DNA from: a virus
IMG/VR virus record: IMGVR_UViG_3300031601_000021
Location: 1 to 29,862 of that record
Length of the DNA stretch: 29,862 nt
Strand: one strand, 5' to 3'
The notes beneath the pieces are model-generated. The model searched no databases, was not told the origin of the DNA, and saw nothing but the letters and a program-made list of their open reading frames with translations. The position numbers were made by a program, and so were the translations under genes. Shown in pieces: positions 22,163 through 28,571 of this stretch; positions within the stretch are counted from its first letter, which is position 1, and the number at the start of each line of letters is the position of its first letter.

Positions 22163-22492
22163 ATGGCTTTTAAAATAGGACAAAAGATAGTTTGTATTGA
22201 TGCAAAGAGTTATCGTGGATTTAATACTCATCTTATAAAGGATAAAATTTATACTATACATTTATTATTACAATGTAGTTGTGGTAGTAAAAAACTTATA
22301 GTAGTAGAGAATTTACATATAGGAGGAGTAGGATCTTGTGCTTGTGATGAAAGATATTATGGTGTAAGACATAGATTACGAAGATTCGAACCTCTAAAAT
22401 ATGATATCATATCTAATAAAGAAGTGATAGAAGAAATAGTAGAAGAAGTAATTGATGTACCAGTTAAAGAAAAGGAGGTTGTAGATGAATAA
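22163..22492 (+). CDS. Small SH3-like protein with cysteine clusters, 109 aa
   Basis: The order FKIGQKIVCIDAKSY, LIKDKIYTIHLLLQCSCGSKKLIVVEN and CACDERYYGVRHRLRRFEPL follows a known type of phage protein: a small beta barrel (gq.VvCid ... l.kgkiYtv) with a CxCG and a second CxC as probable metal ligands, ending in RRFEPL. A charged tail rich in Glu and Val follows. The function is unknown. The preceding 111 bases hold a short CAAGC/GCTTG inverted repeat and no gene. Confidence 0.65.
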   Translation: MAFKIGQKIVCIDAKSYRGFNTHLIKDKIYTIHLLLQCSCGSKKLIVVENLHIGGVGSCACDERYYGVRHRLRRFEPLKYDIISNKEVIEEIVEEVIDVPVKEKEVVDE

Positions 22493-22664
22493 AGCAAACA
22501 ATATAGACTATCTAACTAATAAGTGTAGTATGTTAGAAGATAGGAATGAAATGCTCTATAAAGAGCTAGAACAAGCTGAGAAGACTAATAGAAAACAAAG
22601 AAAGTATATGTTTGTACTAGCTACTTTTCTTATTATTGAATCATTAATCTTAATATTTATATAG
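22485..22664 (+). CDS. Small coiled-coil membrane protein, 59 aa
   Basis: Starts at ATG 22485 inside the end of the previous gene (shared ATGAATAA), preceded by an AAGGAGG Shine-Dalgarno at about 22472, one of the few in the window. The first 40 residues (NNIDYLTNKCSMLEDRNEMLYKELEQAEKTNRKQRK) form a charged coiled coil; the end (YMFVLATFLIIESLILIFI) is one membrane span with the tail outside or cut off at the membrane. Such small tail-anchored proteins are common in phage early arms; spanin or holin roles are possible but unsupported. Confidence 0.65.
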   Translation: MNKANNIDYLTNKCSMLEDRNEMLYKELEQAEKTNRKQRKYMFVLATFLIIESLILIFI

Positions 22665-22666
22665 TT

Positions 22667-22885
22667 ATGAAAGAAAAAACAAAAGGACTTCAAATAATAC
22701 CTAATGAACAAACACCTAAAGCTACTGAACTAGTAGATATAGATAAGATGTATAGTAGAGAAGAAGTAGAATCTAGGTTGTGGCAATTAGCTAATAAAAT
22801 AGATGATGCTTATAGACCATATCACAGACAAAACATTATTGGATATAGCTTAGTAAAAGAATTCATTATAAATAACCTTAAATAA
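22667..22885 (+). CDS. Small hypothetical protein, 72 aa
   Basis: Seventy-two residues ending in a helical part (DKMYSREEVESRLWQLANKIDDAYRPYHRQNIIGYSLVKEFIINNLK). The MYSrEEV phrase is a recurring start of a helical segment in small phage proteins, but gives no function. The gene follows the coiled-coil membrane gene by two bases and uses the TTATG start context. Confidence 0.6.
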   Translation: MKEKTKGLQIIPNEQTPKATELVDIDKMYSREEVESRLWQLANKIDDAYRPYHRQNIIGYSLVKEFIINNLK

Positions 22886-22893
22886 TATATACT

Positions 22894-23100
22894 ATGGAAA
22901 CTTATATAATAATACTTAAAGTCTTATTCTGGATATCATGTGGAGTATGTATTCTATATGCTCTATTCGGTAAAGTAGAGAAGGAACATGTAGATACATC
23001 ACTTGATGATAGTTCATGGCTTAAAGCTGATGATATGAAGTCAGAGCAAGATTACTTAGATAAGCAACATAAGAAAGTATTTAAGAACTTTTTAAAGTAA
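22894..23100 (+). CDS. Small single-pass membrane protein, 68 aa
   Basis: An N-terminal hydrophobic span (YIIILKVLFWISCGVCILYALFG) is followed by a charged, mostly helical cytoplasmic part (SLDDSSWLKADDMKSEQDYLDKQHKKVF). The topology is probably N-out. It lies eight bases after the previous gene. No family is recognised. Confidence 0.6.
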   Translation: METYIIILKVLFWISCGVCILYALFGKVEKEHVDTSLDDSSWLKADDMKSEQDYLDKQHKKVFKNFLK

Positions 23101-23126
23101 TAGGAACATTAATTAAAAGACAAGAT

Positions 23127-23303
23127 ATGAAACAAGTAACAATTAATATTTCATTCAATATAGATGAAAAAGATTATAACTCTAAGGAATTTCAAGAATT
23201 CCTAGAATCAGTAAAGAATGGTTCAATGGCTAAGGAGTTAGAGTATCCTATAGGTGAACATGAATCAGTCAAGAAAGTAATCATAAAAACGAACACTAAA
23301 TAA
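23127..23303 (+). CDS. Small hypothetical protein, 58 aa
   Basis: The frame from ATG 23127 codes MKQVTINISFNIDEKDYNSK and continues to IIKTNTK, 58 residues. A beta strand, a charged helix (EFQEFLESVKNGSMAKELE) and a second strand (VKKVIIKT) make a plausible small domain. Leader AAGAT fits neighbouring starts. The next gene follows after seven bases. Confidence 0.55.
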   Translation: MKQVTINISFNIDEKDYNSKEFQEFLESVKNGSMAKELEYPIGEHESVKKVIIKTNTK

Positions 23304-23310
23304 ATAAGCT

Positions 23311-23562
23311 ATGGAACTAAAAAAAGTAATTATAGAAATAGAACACGATGTCGAGAAAATGACAGATGAAAAACTATTAGCTGGTATTAAATGATATCTT
23401 AAAAATGTTAAAGGCAAGGTAACAGTAAATCTTCAATCCTTACCCAAAGAGGTAGAGAAGGAAGAAAATTGTTCTAATTGTGATTTAAACGATATTTGCA
23501 CTTCTAAAGATAATTGGTGTGATTCATGGATTCCTATTGAACCCAAAGAAGTAAAAGAGTAA
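23311..23562 (+). pseudogene. Short gene interrupted by an in-frame TGA
   Basis: From ATG 23311 the frame reads MELKKVIIEIEHDVEKMTDE then KLLAGIK, stops at TGA (23392-23394), and is open again without any start codon for 55 codons: YLKNVKGKVTVNLQSLPKEV, then ENCSNCDLNDICTSKDNWCDSW, to TAA at 23560-23562. The second half has a coherent sequence with a CxxC and further cysteines, normal codon use for this DNA and no ATG, GTG or TTG in frame, so it seems to be one 83-codon gene with a stop in place of Trp (TGG to TGA). It may be a nonsense mutation, a read-through site, or a sequence error. The zinc-like cysteine set resembles other small Cys proteins here. Confidence 0.55.
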
Positions 23563-23604
23563 ATAACTAAATATAACTACTATGATATACATAACAGAGT
23601 ATGG

Positions 23605-23718
23605 TTAGCTAATGTTCCGCAATAAAGCGAGACCTCTAGCTAAAGTTTAGTTCTGACATAACAATAATAACAAATGCTAGAACATCATAAAAAGACATGC
23701 CAATAGGTGTGTCTTTTT
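23605..23718 (+). ncRNA. Possible structured small RNA ending in a terminator
   Basis: The 234 bases between 23562 and 23797 hold no gene but several pairing elements: TTAGCT (23605-23610) with AGCTAA (23638-23643), enclosing CGC/GCG (23618-23620 and 23627-23629), and GTTCT (23650-23654) with AGAAC (23679-23683), followed by a good terminator. This is the layout of a small RNA or of a regulated leader. No known RNA family is recognised and no promoter was identified. Confidence 0.35.
23689..23718 (+). terminator. Strong rho-independent terminator
   Basis: AAAAAGACATGCC (23689-23701) pairs with GGTGTGTCTTTTT (23706-23718) around the loop AATA, with two G-T pairs, and the stem runs into a T tract. 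It ends the transcript that begins near 21000. With the A/T flanks it could also work leftward, but all nearby genes point right. Confidence 0.85.
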
Positions 23719-23761
23719 TATATTTATGGTACAAGAGTAAGTTCGATTCTTACTAATATAA
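23718..23761 (+). ncRNA. Second tRNA-like element (minihelix with T arm), 44 bases
   Basis: TTATATT (23718-23724) pairs with AATATAA (23755-23761) like an acceptor stem. Between them lie TATGGTACAAG, with a TGGTA as in D loops, and a T arm AGTAAG-TTCGATT-CTTACT with a typical seven-base TTCGATT loop. No anticodon arm is present. It begins at the end of the terminator's T tract. It may be a degraded tRNA or a tRNA mimic; it resembles the element at 20701-20762 in having acceptor, TGGTA and T arm. Confidence 0.4.
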
Positions 23762-23796
23762 CTATTCAATTATTTATTAACTAATATTTAAAACAA

Positions 23797-23970
23797 ATGA
23801 GAGAATTATTGAAGTTACACAGGAATTGTTTAAGAAGTGGTATCCTTAGAAAAGCTATTTATGTAGATGGTATTAAATGGATATACGAACAGCTAACTCC
23901 AAGAGAGTTTAAGTTTGGAAGAGAAGATAGTAAGTTAGATTTATACTTAACATCTAGTATCAATGTTTAA
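23797..23970 (+). CDS. Small basic hypothetical protein, 57 aa
   Basis: Fifty-seven residues, MRELLKLHRNCLRSGILRKA then a strand-rich middle (IYVDGIKWIYEQLTPREFKFG) and a short polar end. It begins with a basic amphipathic helix. Its stop overlaps the next start by eight bases (ATGTTTAA), which supports translation. Family unknown. Confidence 0.55.
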   Translation: MRELLKLHRNCLRSGILRKAIYVDGIKWIYEQLTPREFKFGREDSKLDLYLTSSINV

Positions 23971-24268
23971 TATAATATGGAAAGATGTGCCTAAAATAAC
24001 TAAAGATGATATTTTAGAGCTCCACAAGACAAAAGAACTGTTTAAGTATATGGTAGCATATAAAACTAAAGTTGGTAGCTTACGTGTACTAAGAATGAGT
24101 ACTAAGGGAGGTTACTTTGGTTTTGTAGGTATAATGTTTGATAATAAAGTATCACATAGAGCAATTACTTTGACTGGGTGCTTGGCAAAAGCTATGTCTA
24201 GTAATGAGCTATACTTACTTGATTATTCAGAAGTGTTGAAATTTATAAGTAATATTAATTTAAAATAA
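23963..24268 (+). CDS. Hypothetical protein, 101 aa
   Basis: A basic 101-residue alpha/beta protein (MFNIIWKDVPKITKDDILELHKTKELFKYMVAYKTK) with a glycine-rich turn GGYFGFVGIMFDN and a helical end (YLLDYSEVLKFISNINLK). It overlaps the gene before it by eight bases and lies six bases before the next. Not recognised. Confidence 0.6.
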   Translation: MFNIIWKDVPKITKDDILELHKTKELFKYMVAYKTKVGSLRVLRMSTKGGYFGFVGIMFDNKVSHRAITLTGCLAKAMSSNELYLLDYSEVLKFISNINLK

Positions 24269-24274
24269 AATAAG

Positions 24275-24526
24275 ATGAAAATTCAAATTACAGTGACAGC
24301 AAGAGATGAAAACTCTAAAACATTTGCACCTGCAATGAAGTTTGACTTTAATGTTAAACCAGTAAGTGGAAAGAGAATTGGGCAACAGATAAAAGAACTC
24401 AAGAAAAAAGCTATGGACTTAGCGCTTGACAAATCCGGTTTAGCAAAGTATGATAATTGGGAATTTAGAAGTTATTTAAAAGATAATCCTTATATTAAGA
24501 GTTATGGCTCCAGAATTAAGGTTTAA
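24275..24526 (+). CDS. Hypothetical protein, 83 aa
   Basis: Eighty-three basic residues: a beta hairpin-like start (MKIQITVTARDENSKTF), a basic helix (GKRIGQQIKELKKKAMDLALDKSG) and an aromatic end. The last 23 bases overlap the following gene in another frame. Not recognised; small size and charge suit a nucleic-acid or protein-binding role, without further evidence. Confidence 0.55.
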   Translation: MKIQITVTARDENSKTFAPAMKFDFNVKPVSGKRIGQQIKELKKKAMDLALDKSGLAKYDNWEFRSYLKDNPYIKSYGSRIKV

Positions 24527-24689
24527 TGGAACAGAGGAAGTCTTTGATGATATAGAGAAAGCATTAGATTGGGTACATGCAAATGGACTTTATAATAATG
24601 CTTCTCTTATTGTTGTTGTAAATACAGAAGAAGAAGAGAAGATAGTTAAAGATATTTATTCACGAGTTAAAATAGACTATAATGAATAA
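24504..24689 (+). CDS. Small acidic hypothetical protein, 61 aa
   Basis: A 61-residue acidic protein (MAPELRFNGTEEVFDDIEKALDWVHANGLYNNASLIVVVNTEEEEK) that looks like a small alpha/beta fold with an early helix and a central strand. Its start lies inside the previous gene (23-base overlap) and its end overlaps the DnaA-like gene by eight bases (ATGAATAA), the same overlap sequence found at 22485-22492. Confidence 0.55.
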   Translation: MAPELRFNGTEEVFDDIEKALDWVHANGLYNNASLIVVVNTEEEEKIVKDIYSRVKIDYNE

Positions 24690-25137
24690 TATAAGATTAC
24701 GTGTACGTGTCTTTTGTTTAGAACATAGTATCAATAGTCTTGTAATGTCTGCAAAAGATAAGAAATATTATTATGATGAAGTAAATGATTATACTTATAA
24801 GTTCGGAGATAGAGAATTAAGAAGAACTAAGTATGAAGATGAATTACTTTCTCCTAATAAAATAAGATATACTATATGTAGATACTTTCAGATATCAGTT
24901 AAGTATGTCCAGGTTAAAGATAGGTCAAACAATGTTAAATATCCAAGACAACTTGTACACTACTTTCTAAAGAAACATACTAAGCTATCATTATTAGAGA
25001 TTGCTCATATGACAGGACTAGAATCTCATGCTACAGTACTTAATAGCATTAAAGTAATTAAAAGAGGTATTAAGGATGGTGGTGGTGTTAGAGAAGATGT
25101 AAGAAATTTAGAATTATTAATTAATAATAGAAAATAA
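24682..25137 (+). CDS. Free-standing DnaA domain IV-like DNA-binding protein, 151 aa
   Basis: Residues 60-130 fit the C-terminal DNA-binding domain of DnaA: FQISVKYVQVKDRSNNVKYPRQLVHYFLKKHTKLSLLEIAHMTGLESHATVLNS. The PRQ....f at 88-94, the LSL.eIA helix at 102-108 and SHATV at 115-119, which stands where DnaA has DHTTV or DHSTV, are the DnaA-box contacting signature. No ATPase domain is present. The first 60 residues are a charged, aromatic region. Such proteins could mark the phage origin, compete with host DnaA or act as transcription regulators. The overlap with neighbours (8 bases and 1 base) shows it is part of the early operon. Confidence 0.75.
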   Translation: MNNIRLRVRVFCLEHSINSLVMSAKDKKYYYDEVNDYTYKFGDRELRRTKYEDELLSPNKIRYTICRYFQISVKYVQVKDRSNNVKYPRQLVHYFLKKHTKLSLLEIAHMTGLESHATVLNSIKVIKRGIKDGGGVREDVRNLELLINNRK

Positions 25138-25511
25138 TGAAAACAGTAAAAGTAATGTTAGTCATAATAGATGAAGTATGGATGTTAGTTACCAACAATG
25201 AAATAGGTAATAAAGATATTACTATCTATGCTACAGATAAGAAAGATGATAAGTTAGATATTAATCCAGCATTTGTCTTAAGTAATAAAATAGGTTCAGA
25301 ACATTTAATTAATGTTATTAATAATAAACCTGTTCCAGCAAGTAATGGTTATATCTATACTATGGAGATAGGAGATGAATTACCTAGCTTAGATAAAGAC
25401 TGGAATGAGATAATAGGAGAAGCATTAAAAGATAAACCTAATTTTAATAACTATTATACTTGTTTAGTAAGACATCTTAAGAATAAATATAATCCTCCAA
25501 CTAAATTATAA
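25137..25511 (+). CDS. Hypothetical phage protein, 124 aa
   Basis: A 124-residue protein starting MKTVKVMLVIIDEVWMLVTNNE, beta-rich at first, then acidic with an IYTMEIGDELPSLDKDW segment and a helical end. I recall similar small phage proteins with a terminal helix but have no function for them. Its start and stop both overlap neighbours by one base (TAATG). Confidence 0.55.
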   Translation: MKTVKVMLVIIDEVWMLVTNNEIGNKDITIYATDKKDDKLDINPAFVLSNKIGSEHLINVINNKPVPASNGYIYTMEIGDELPSLDKDWNEIIGEALKDKPNFNNYYTCLVRHLKNKYNPPTKL

Positions 25512-25813
25512 TGGAAGAATATACTATGATAGAGAATAGACATAATGATGGTATAGCAAATGCTATAGCTATTGATTATGACTTTGATAATCTCAAGACT
25601 AATAGAACAGCTTATTGGTCTAAAGCATATAGAGAGCTTTCTAAAGGACAAAATATAAAATTGTATATTACAGGATTAACACCTGTCTTATTAGAGTTCT
25701 TAGGAGAGTATGCTGAACTACTACGAGTATTAGGTGGAACTAAAAGTATTGGTGCTATTCATTGCATGCAATATAATCTTGATGCTAAGTCTTACTTTAA
25801 AATAATATTATAA
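25511..25813 (+). CDS. Hypothetical protein, 100 aa
   Basis: One hundred residues with an early Tyr/Asp-rich part (AIAIDYDFDNLKTNRTAYWSKAYREL), a strand (GQNIKLYITGL) and a leucine-rich helix (TPVLLEFLGEYAELLRVLGG). A second ATG at codon 6 is possible. Overlaps the previous stop by one base. Not recognised. Confidence 0.55.
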   Translation: MEEYTMIENRHNDGIANAIAIDYDFDNLKTNRTAYWSKAYRELSKGQNIKLYITGLTPVLLEFLGEYAELLRVLGGTKSIGAIHCMQYNLDAKSYFKIIL

Positions 25814-25825
25814 TATATTTGCATT

Positions 25826-26161
25826 ATGAAAGAACTTACTAAAGAAGAAAAAACATCTATTTGTAACTATATGTTAAATAAAATACAAAACGATATTTAT
25901 ACTAAATATTGTTTATGTGAATTATTTTTTGATTATATTAATGATAATTTCGATTATTGTTATATTCCATATTATATAGATTACAAAAAGAATATTATTA
26001 AAATGAAAATATTGTTTCCTATACTTGGTGAAAGAATAGAAATACAAGTTAAGAAACATCAGAAAGATAATACTTATGGATATAGTAATGGTTGGAATTA
26101 TTCTAGGAATGATAGAAGTTTAAGAATAGCATTTGTAAAAAGAGTATTAACTAAAATATAA
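25826..26161 (+). CDS. Hypothetical protein, 111 aa
   Basis: A lysine- and tyrosine-rich 111-residue protein (MKELTKEEKTSICNYMLNKIQNDIYTKYCLCELFFDYINDN) with a mostly helical first half and a YSNGWNYSRNDRSLRIAFVKRVL end. It ends in TAA seven bases before the next gene. Codon use is the same as in neighbours. Family unknown. Confidence 0.55.
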   Translation: MKELTKEEKTSICNYMLNKIQNDIYTKYCLCELFFDYINDNFDYCYIPYYIDYKKNIIKMKILFPILGERIEIQVKKHQKDNTYGYSNGWNYSRNDRSLRIAFVKRVLTKI

Positions 26162-26167
26162 AACAAG

Positions 26168-26935
26168 ATGTCAAAAGACAAGAGTAATGAAAAAACTTTC
26201 ACTAGAGCTGAAAGAAAAAAGATTAAGGATGTAGAAGATTTTCTTAAAAATACCTTTGAGAAATTTCAAGAGTACTATATCAAGAATACAGATCGTAAGA
26301 CTGATGGTATAATCTATGAAATGGATAGTGAGGGAATAATAATATTTTTAGATAAATGTCTAAGAACATGGTATCGCTATGTAGCAATATGGAATAAAAG
26401 ACCAGAGAAGAAAAGGTTAATTAAACCTAAGAAAAATAGATTAGAAAAATTGATAGAAGACTTTCTTAAGCAGTCTGCAGATAGACATTGGTATGAAAGC
26501 TTTATTCCTTTCTTAAAAGAGTATAGACTATTAGAATTAGGTTTTGATGCTAAACATATTCATAACTATTATATTAAGCATAGAGGTATTACATGTAAAG
26601 ATATGGTATGGATAATGATTAATGATGCAACAAATGATATTGATTATTATTTTGCTGATGAGAAAGTGATATCTAAGTACAACCTATTTAGAGGCATTTT
26701 AAGAGAGTTTCGTTCATTATGGGCTTGGTATATGTTACGTGTTAAGAAGTCACCATACAGCTCATGTATCATACCTACAAATAGAATATCTATTGGATAT
26801 GGTATAGTAAATGATATAGGAGAATTCCGATTCCCTTTACCTGATAGAACTATTCTTAAAGAATATAATAGTTGTTTAACATGGAGTAAGTATATTAATA
26901 CATTAGAAATTCACATTAAAAAGGAGGACAAATAA
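26168..26935 (+). CDS. Hypothetical protein, 255 aa
   Basis: The largest protein of the small-gene arm apart from the repeat protein. It is basic and helical, with an N-terminal charged part (TFTRAERKKIKDVEDFLKNTFEKFQEYYIKNTDRK), several WYR/WYE aromatic helices (CLRTWYRYVAIWNKRPEKKR, QSADRHWYESFIPFLKEYRLLEL) and a late segment LRGILREFRSLWAWYML. No catalytic motif was seen. It precedes a membrane protein gene, overlapping by one base (TAATG); the AAGGAGG before that start lies in its last codons. Confidence 0.55.
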   Translation: MSKDKSNEKTFTRAERKKIKDVEDFLKNTFEKFQEYYIKNTDRKTDGIIYEMDSEGIIIFLDKCLRTWYRYVAIWNKRPEKKRLIKPKKNRLEKLIEDFLKQSADRHWYESFIPFLKEYRLLELGFDAKHIHNYYIKHRGITCKDMVWIMINDATNDIDYYFADEKVISKYNLFRGILREFRSLWAWYMLRVKKSPYSSCIIPTNRISIGYGIVNDIGEFRFPLPDRTILKEYNSCLTWSKYINTLEIHIKKEDK

Positions 26936-27246
26936 TGATAGTATTATGGATTATATTATGTGCAATAGGATTATTCCTTTCTATATTACTTAAGATAGGA
27001 TTAGAAAAAGATTGGATGCATGATAATTTAAGTGAACTTTTTTCATTTACTTTTCTTTTTGTAATATTAGGAATGTTTTCTTTTAGTGGATGGTTATTTC
27101 AACCAGAGTCTAATGATAATTATAAGCAAGGACAAGTAGATGCTATTAATGGTAAGTATAAATATGAACAAGAAATTCATTATAAACAAAGTGATGGATT
27201 TATAATACCAGTAGATACAATATACATTAAAATAAAGGAGAAATAA
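26935..27246 (+). CDS. Small membrane protein with two spans, 103 aa
   Basis: Two hydrophobic spans (VLWIILCAIGLFLSILLKIGL and FSFTFLFVILGMFSFSGWLF) with a short acidic loop are followed by NYKQGQVDAINGKYKYE, a phrase that recurs after membrane spans in many small phage proteins, and a strand-rich tail. A Shine-Dalgarno AAGGAGG lies about nine bases before ATG. A holin-like or superinfection role is possible, but only the topology is supported. Confidence 0.65.
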   Translation: MIVLWIILCAIGLFLSILLKIGLEKDWMHDNLSELFSFTFLFVILGMFSFSGWLFQPESNDNYKQGQVDAINGKYKYEQEIHYKQSDGFIIPVDTIYIKIKEK

Positions 27247-27248
27247 TT

Positions 27249-28196
27249 ATGGCTAAGAAAATTAAAGGATATAAAATCATGAATTCCGATATGACTTGTA
27301 GGAATTTTAAATTTGAAATAGGTAAAACCTATACACATAAAGGTAATATAAGTTTATGTAATTTAGGATTTCATTTTTGTATAAAACCTGTTAATTGTTT
27401 TAATTACTATAATTTTGATAATAAAAATGTAGTATGTGAGATTGAAACATTAACAACTTCTAAAGTAATTCATGGAGATGATAAAAGTGTTACTGATAAA
27501 ATAAGAATATTAAAAATTATTAAATGGTCTAATGTATTAAATTTAGTTAATATAGGGGATTTCAATACTGGATACAGTAACTCTGGAGACAGTAACTCTG
27601 GAAACAGTAACTCTGGAGACTGGAACTCTGGAGACAGTAACTCTGGAGACTGGAACTCTGGATACAGAAACTCTGGAAACAGGAACTCTGGAGACTGGAA
27701 CTCTGGATACAGAAACTCTGGAAACAGTAACTCTGGAGACAGGAACTCTGGATACAGTAACTCTGGAAACAGTAACTCTGGAGACAGTAACTCTGGAGAC
27801 AGTAACTCTGGATACAGTAACTCTGGATACAGTAACTCTGGAGACTGGAACTCTGGAGACAGGAACTCTGGATTTTTCAATTCTATTACTCCTATTGATA
27901 TAATTATATTTAATAAATCATGTAAAAAAGAAAAATGGGATAATGCTATTAAACCTAACTTTATATATAATATTAATATAAATCAATGGATATCTTTTTA
28001 TAATATGAATAATAAAGAAAAGAAAGAAAAACCTAATGCTTATGTTTGTAATGGATATTTAAAAACTATTACATATAAAAAAGCATGGAAATTAGCATTT
28101 ATTAAAGCTGATAAAAATGATATTAAACTTTTAAAAGCTTTACCTAATTTTAACAAAAAAGTATTTGAAGAAATAACAGGAATTAAAATTAAATAA
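27249..28196 (+). CDS. DUF7666-like protein with 22 pentapeptide repeats, 315 aa
   Basis: Residues 1-100 match the DUF7666 type common in phages: KGYKIMNSDMTCRNFKFEIGKTYTHKGNISLCNLGFHFCIKPVNCFNYY, then VCEIETLTTSKVIHGDDKSVTDKIRI. From about residue 103 to 212 come 22 five-residue units, mostly (G)-D/N/Y-S/W/R-N-S, written GDSNSGNSNSGDWNSG, which should form a right-handed quadrilateral beta helix as in other pentapeptide repeat proteins. The C-terminal 100 residues are a lysine-rich domain (KAWKLAFIKADKNDIKLLKALPNF). The DNA of the repeats is almost perfectly regular. AAAGGAG lies upstream of the start. Function unknown. Confidence 0.75.
   Translation: MAKKIKGYKIMNSDMTCRNFKFEIGKTYTHKGNISLCNLGFHFCIKPVNCFNYYNFDNKNVVCEIETLTTSKVIHGDDKSVTDKIRILKIIKWSNVLNLVNIGDFNTGYSNSGDSNSGNSNSGDWNSGDSNSGDWNSGYRNSGNRNSGDWNSGYRNSGNSNSGDRNSGYSNSGNSNSGDSNSGDSNSGYSNSGYSNSGDWNSGDRNSGFFNSITPIDIIIFNKSCKKEKWDNAIKPNFIYNININQWISFYNMNNKEKKEKPNAYVCNGYLKTITYKKAWKLAFIKADKNDIKLLKALPNFNKKVFEEITGIKIK
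27555..27884 (+). repeat. 15-base tandem repeats coding pentapeptides, 22 units
   Basis: Twenty-two near-identical 15-base units of the form GGA-(G/A/T)AC-(AGT/TGG/AGG/AGA)-AACTCT. Only the second and third codons vary: D, N or Y (a single first-base change) and S, W or R. The other three codons are identical at the base level in nearly all units, which points to recent expansion or gene conversion. Confidence 0.9.
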
Positions 28197-28198
28197 TT

Positions 28199-28474
28199 AT
28201 GACAAGAGATAATGCAATAGAATTAATGAAAATGAGTTCAAGCATATTAGAATGGAATGAGCACCGTAACGCTGTAATGATGGAACTAGGAATTAAGAGA
28301 ATATGTCCAGAAAAAAGGATAATGATGATTGATACAGCACATGAAGATTTTAAATGGTTTACACTTAATATAGACAGATGTATTAATCAATTATGTGGTA
28401 AACTAGATCCATTATCTGATGAACAAAAACGTTCTATGGTAATTGATAGTATGAAAAGAAGATTGGGATTATGA
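28199..28474 (+). CDS. Hypothetical protein, 91 aa
   Basis: Ninety-one residues starting MTRDNAIELMKMSSSILEWNEHRNAVMMELG, mainly helical, with a Cys near the middle (INQLCGKLDPLSDEQ) and a basic end. The leading pattern ds.ssWN..Rn.v is one I have met in small phage proteins and gives no function. It ends in TGA followed directly by TAG. It is closed by the terminator at 28497. Confidence 0.6.
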   Translation: MTRDNAIELMKMSSSILEWNEHRNAVMMELGIKRICPEKRIMMIDTAHEDFKWFTLNIDRCINQLCGKLDPLSDEQKRSMVIDSMKRRLGL

Positions 28475-28496
28475 TAGAAAGTAATAATAGAAAGAT

Positions 28497-28526
28497 AAAG
28501 AGGTTAAATTATAGCCTCTTTGTTTT
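28497..28526 (+). terminator. Rho-independent terminator
   Basis: AAAGAGG (28497-28503) pairs with CCTCTTT (28515-28521) around an 11-base loop and is followed by GTTTTTA. It ends the operon that started after the terminator at 23689. The following 45 bases before the next gene show no full-consensus promoter. Confidence 0.8.
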
Positions 28527-28571
28527 TACTTGTATGACAGTATTGTATTTAATAACCTTAACTATTATATC

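Noticed and set aside
25814-25821. TATATTTG as a promoter for the 111-residue gene
   Set aside because: The -7 match is good but there is no TTTG 19-21 bases upstream and the transcript would start at or after the ATG.
27470-27880. Open frame of 136 residues on the minus strand opposite the pentapeptide repeats (SPEFQSPELL units)
   Set aside because: It is the mirror of the 15-base repeat on the other strand: a regular repeat with no stop in one frame has none in several. The plus strand has the domain structure, the ribosome-binding site and the operon context.
27555-27884. CRISPR array
   Set aside because: The repeat unit is 15 bases without spacers, in frame and inside a coding region.
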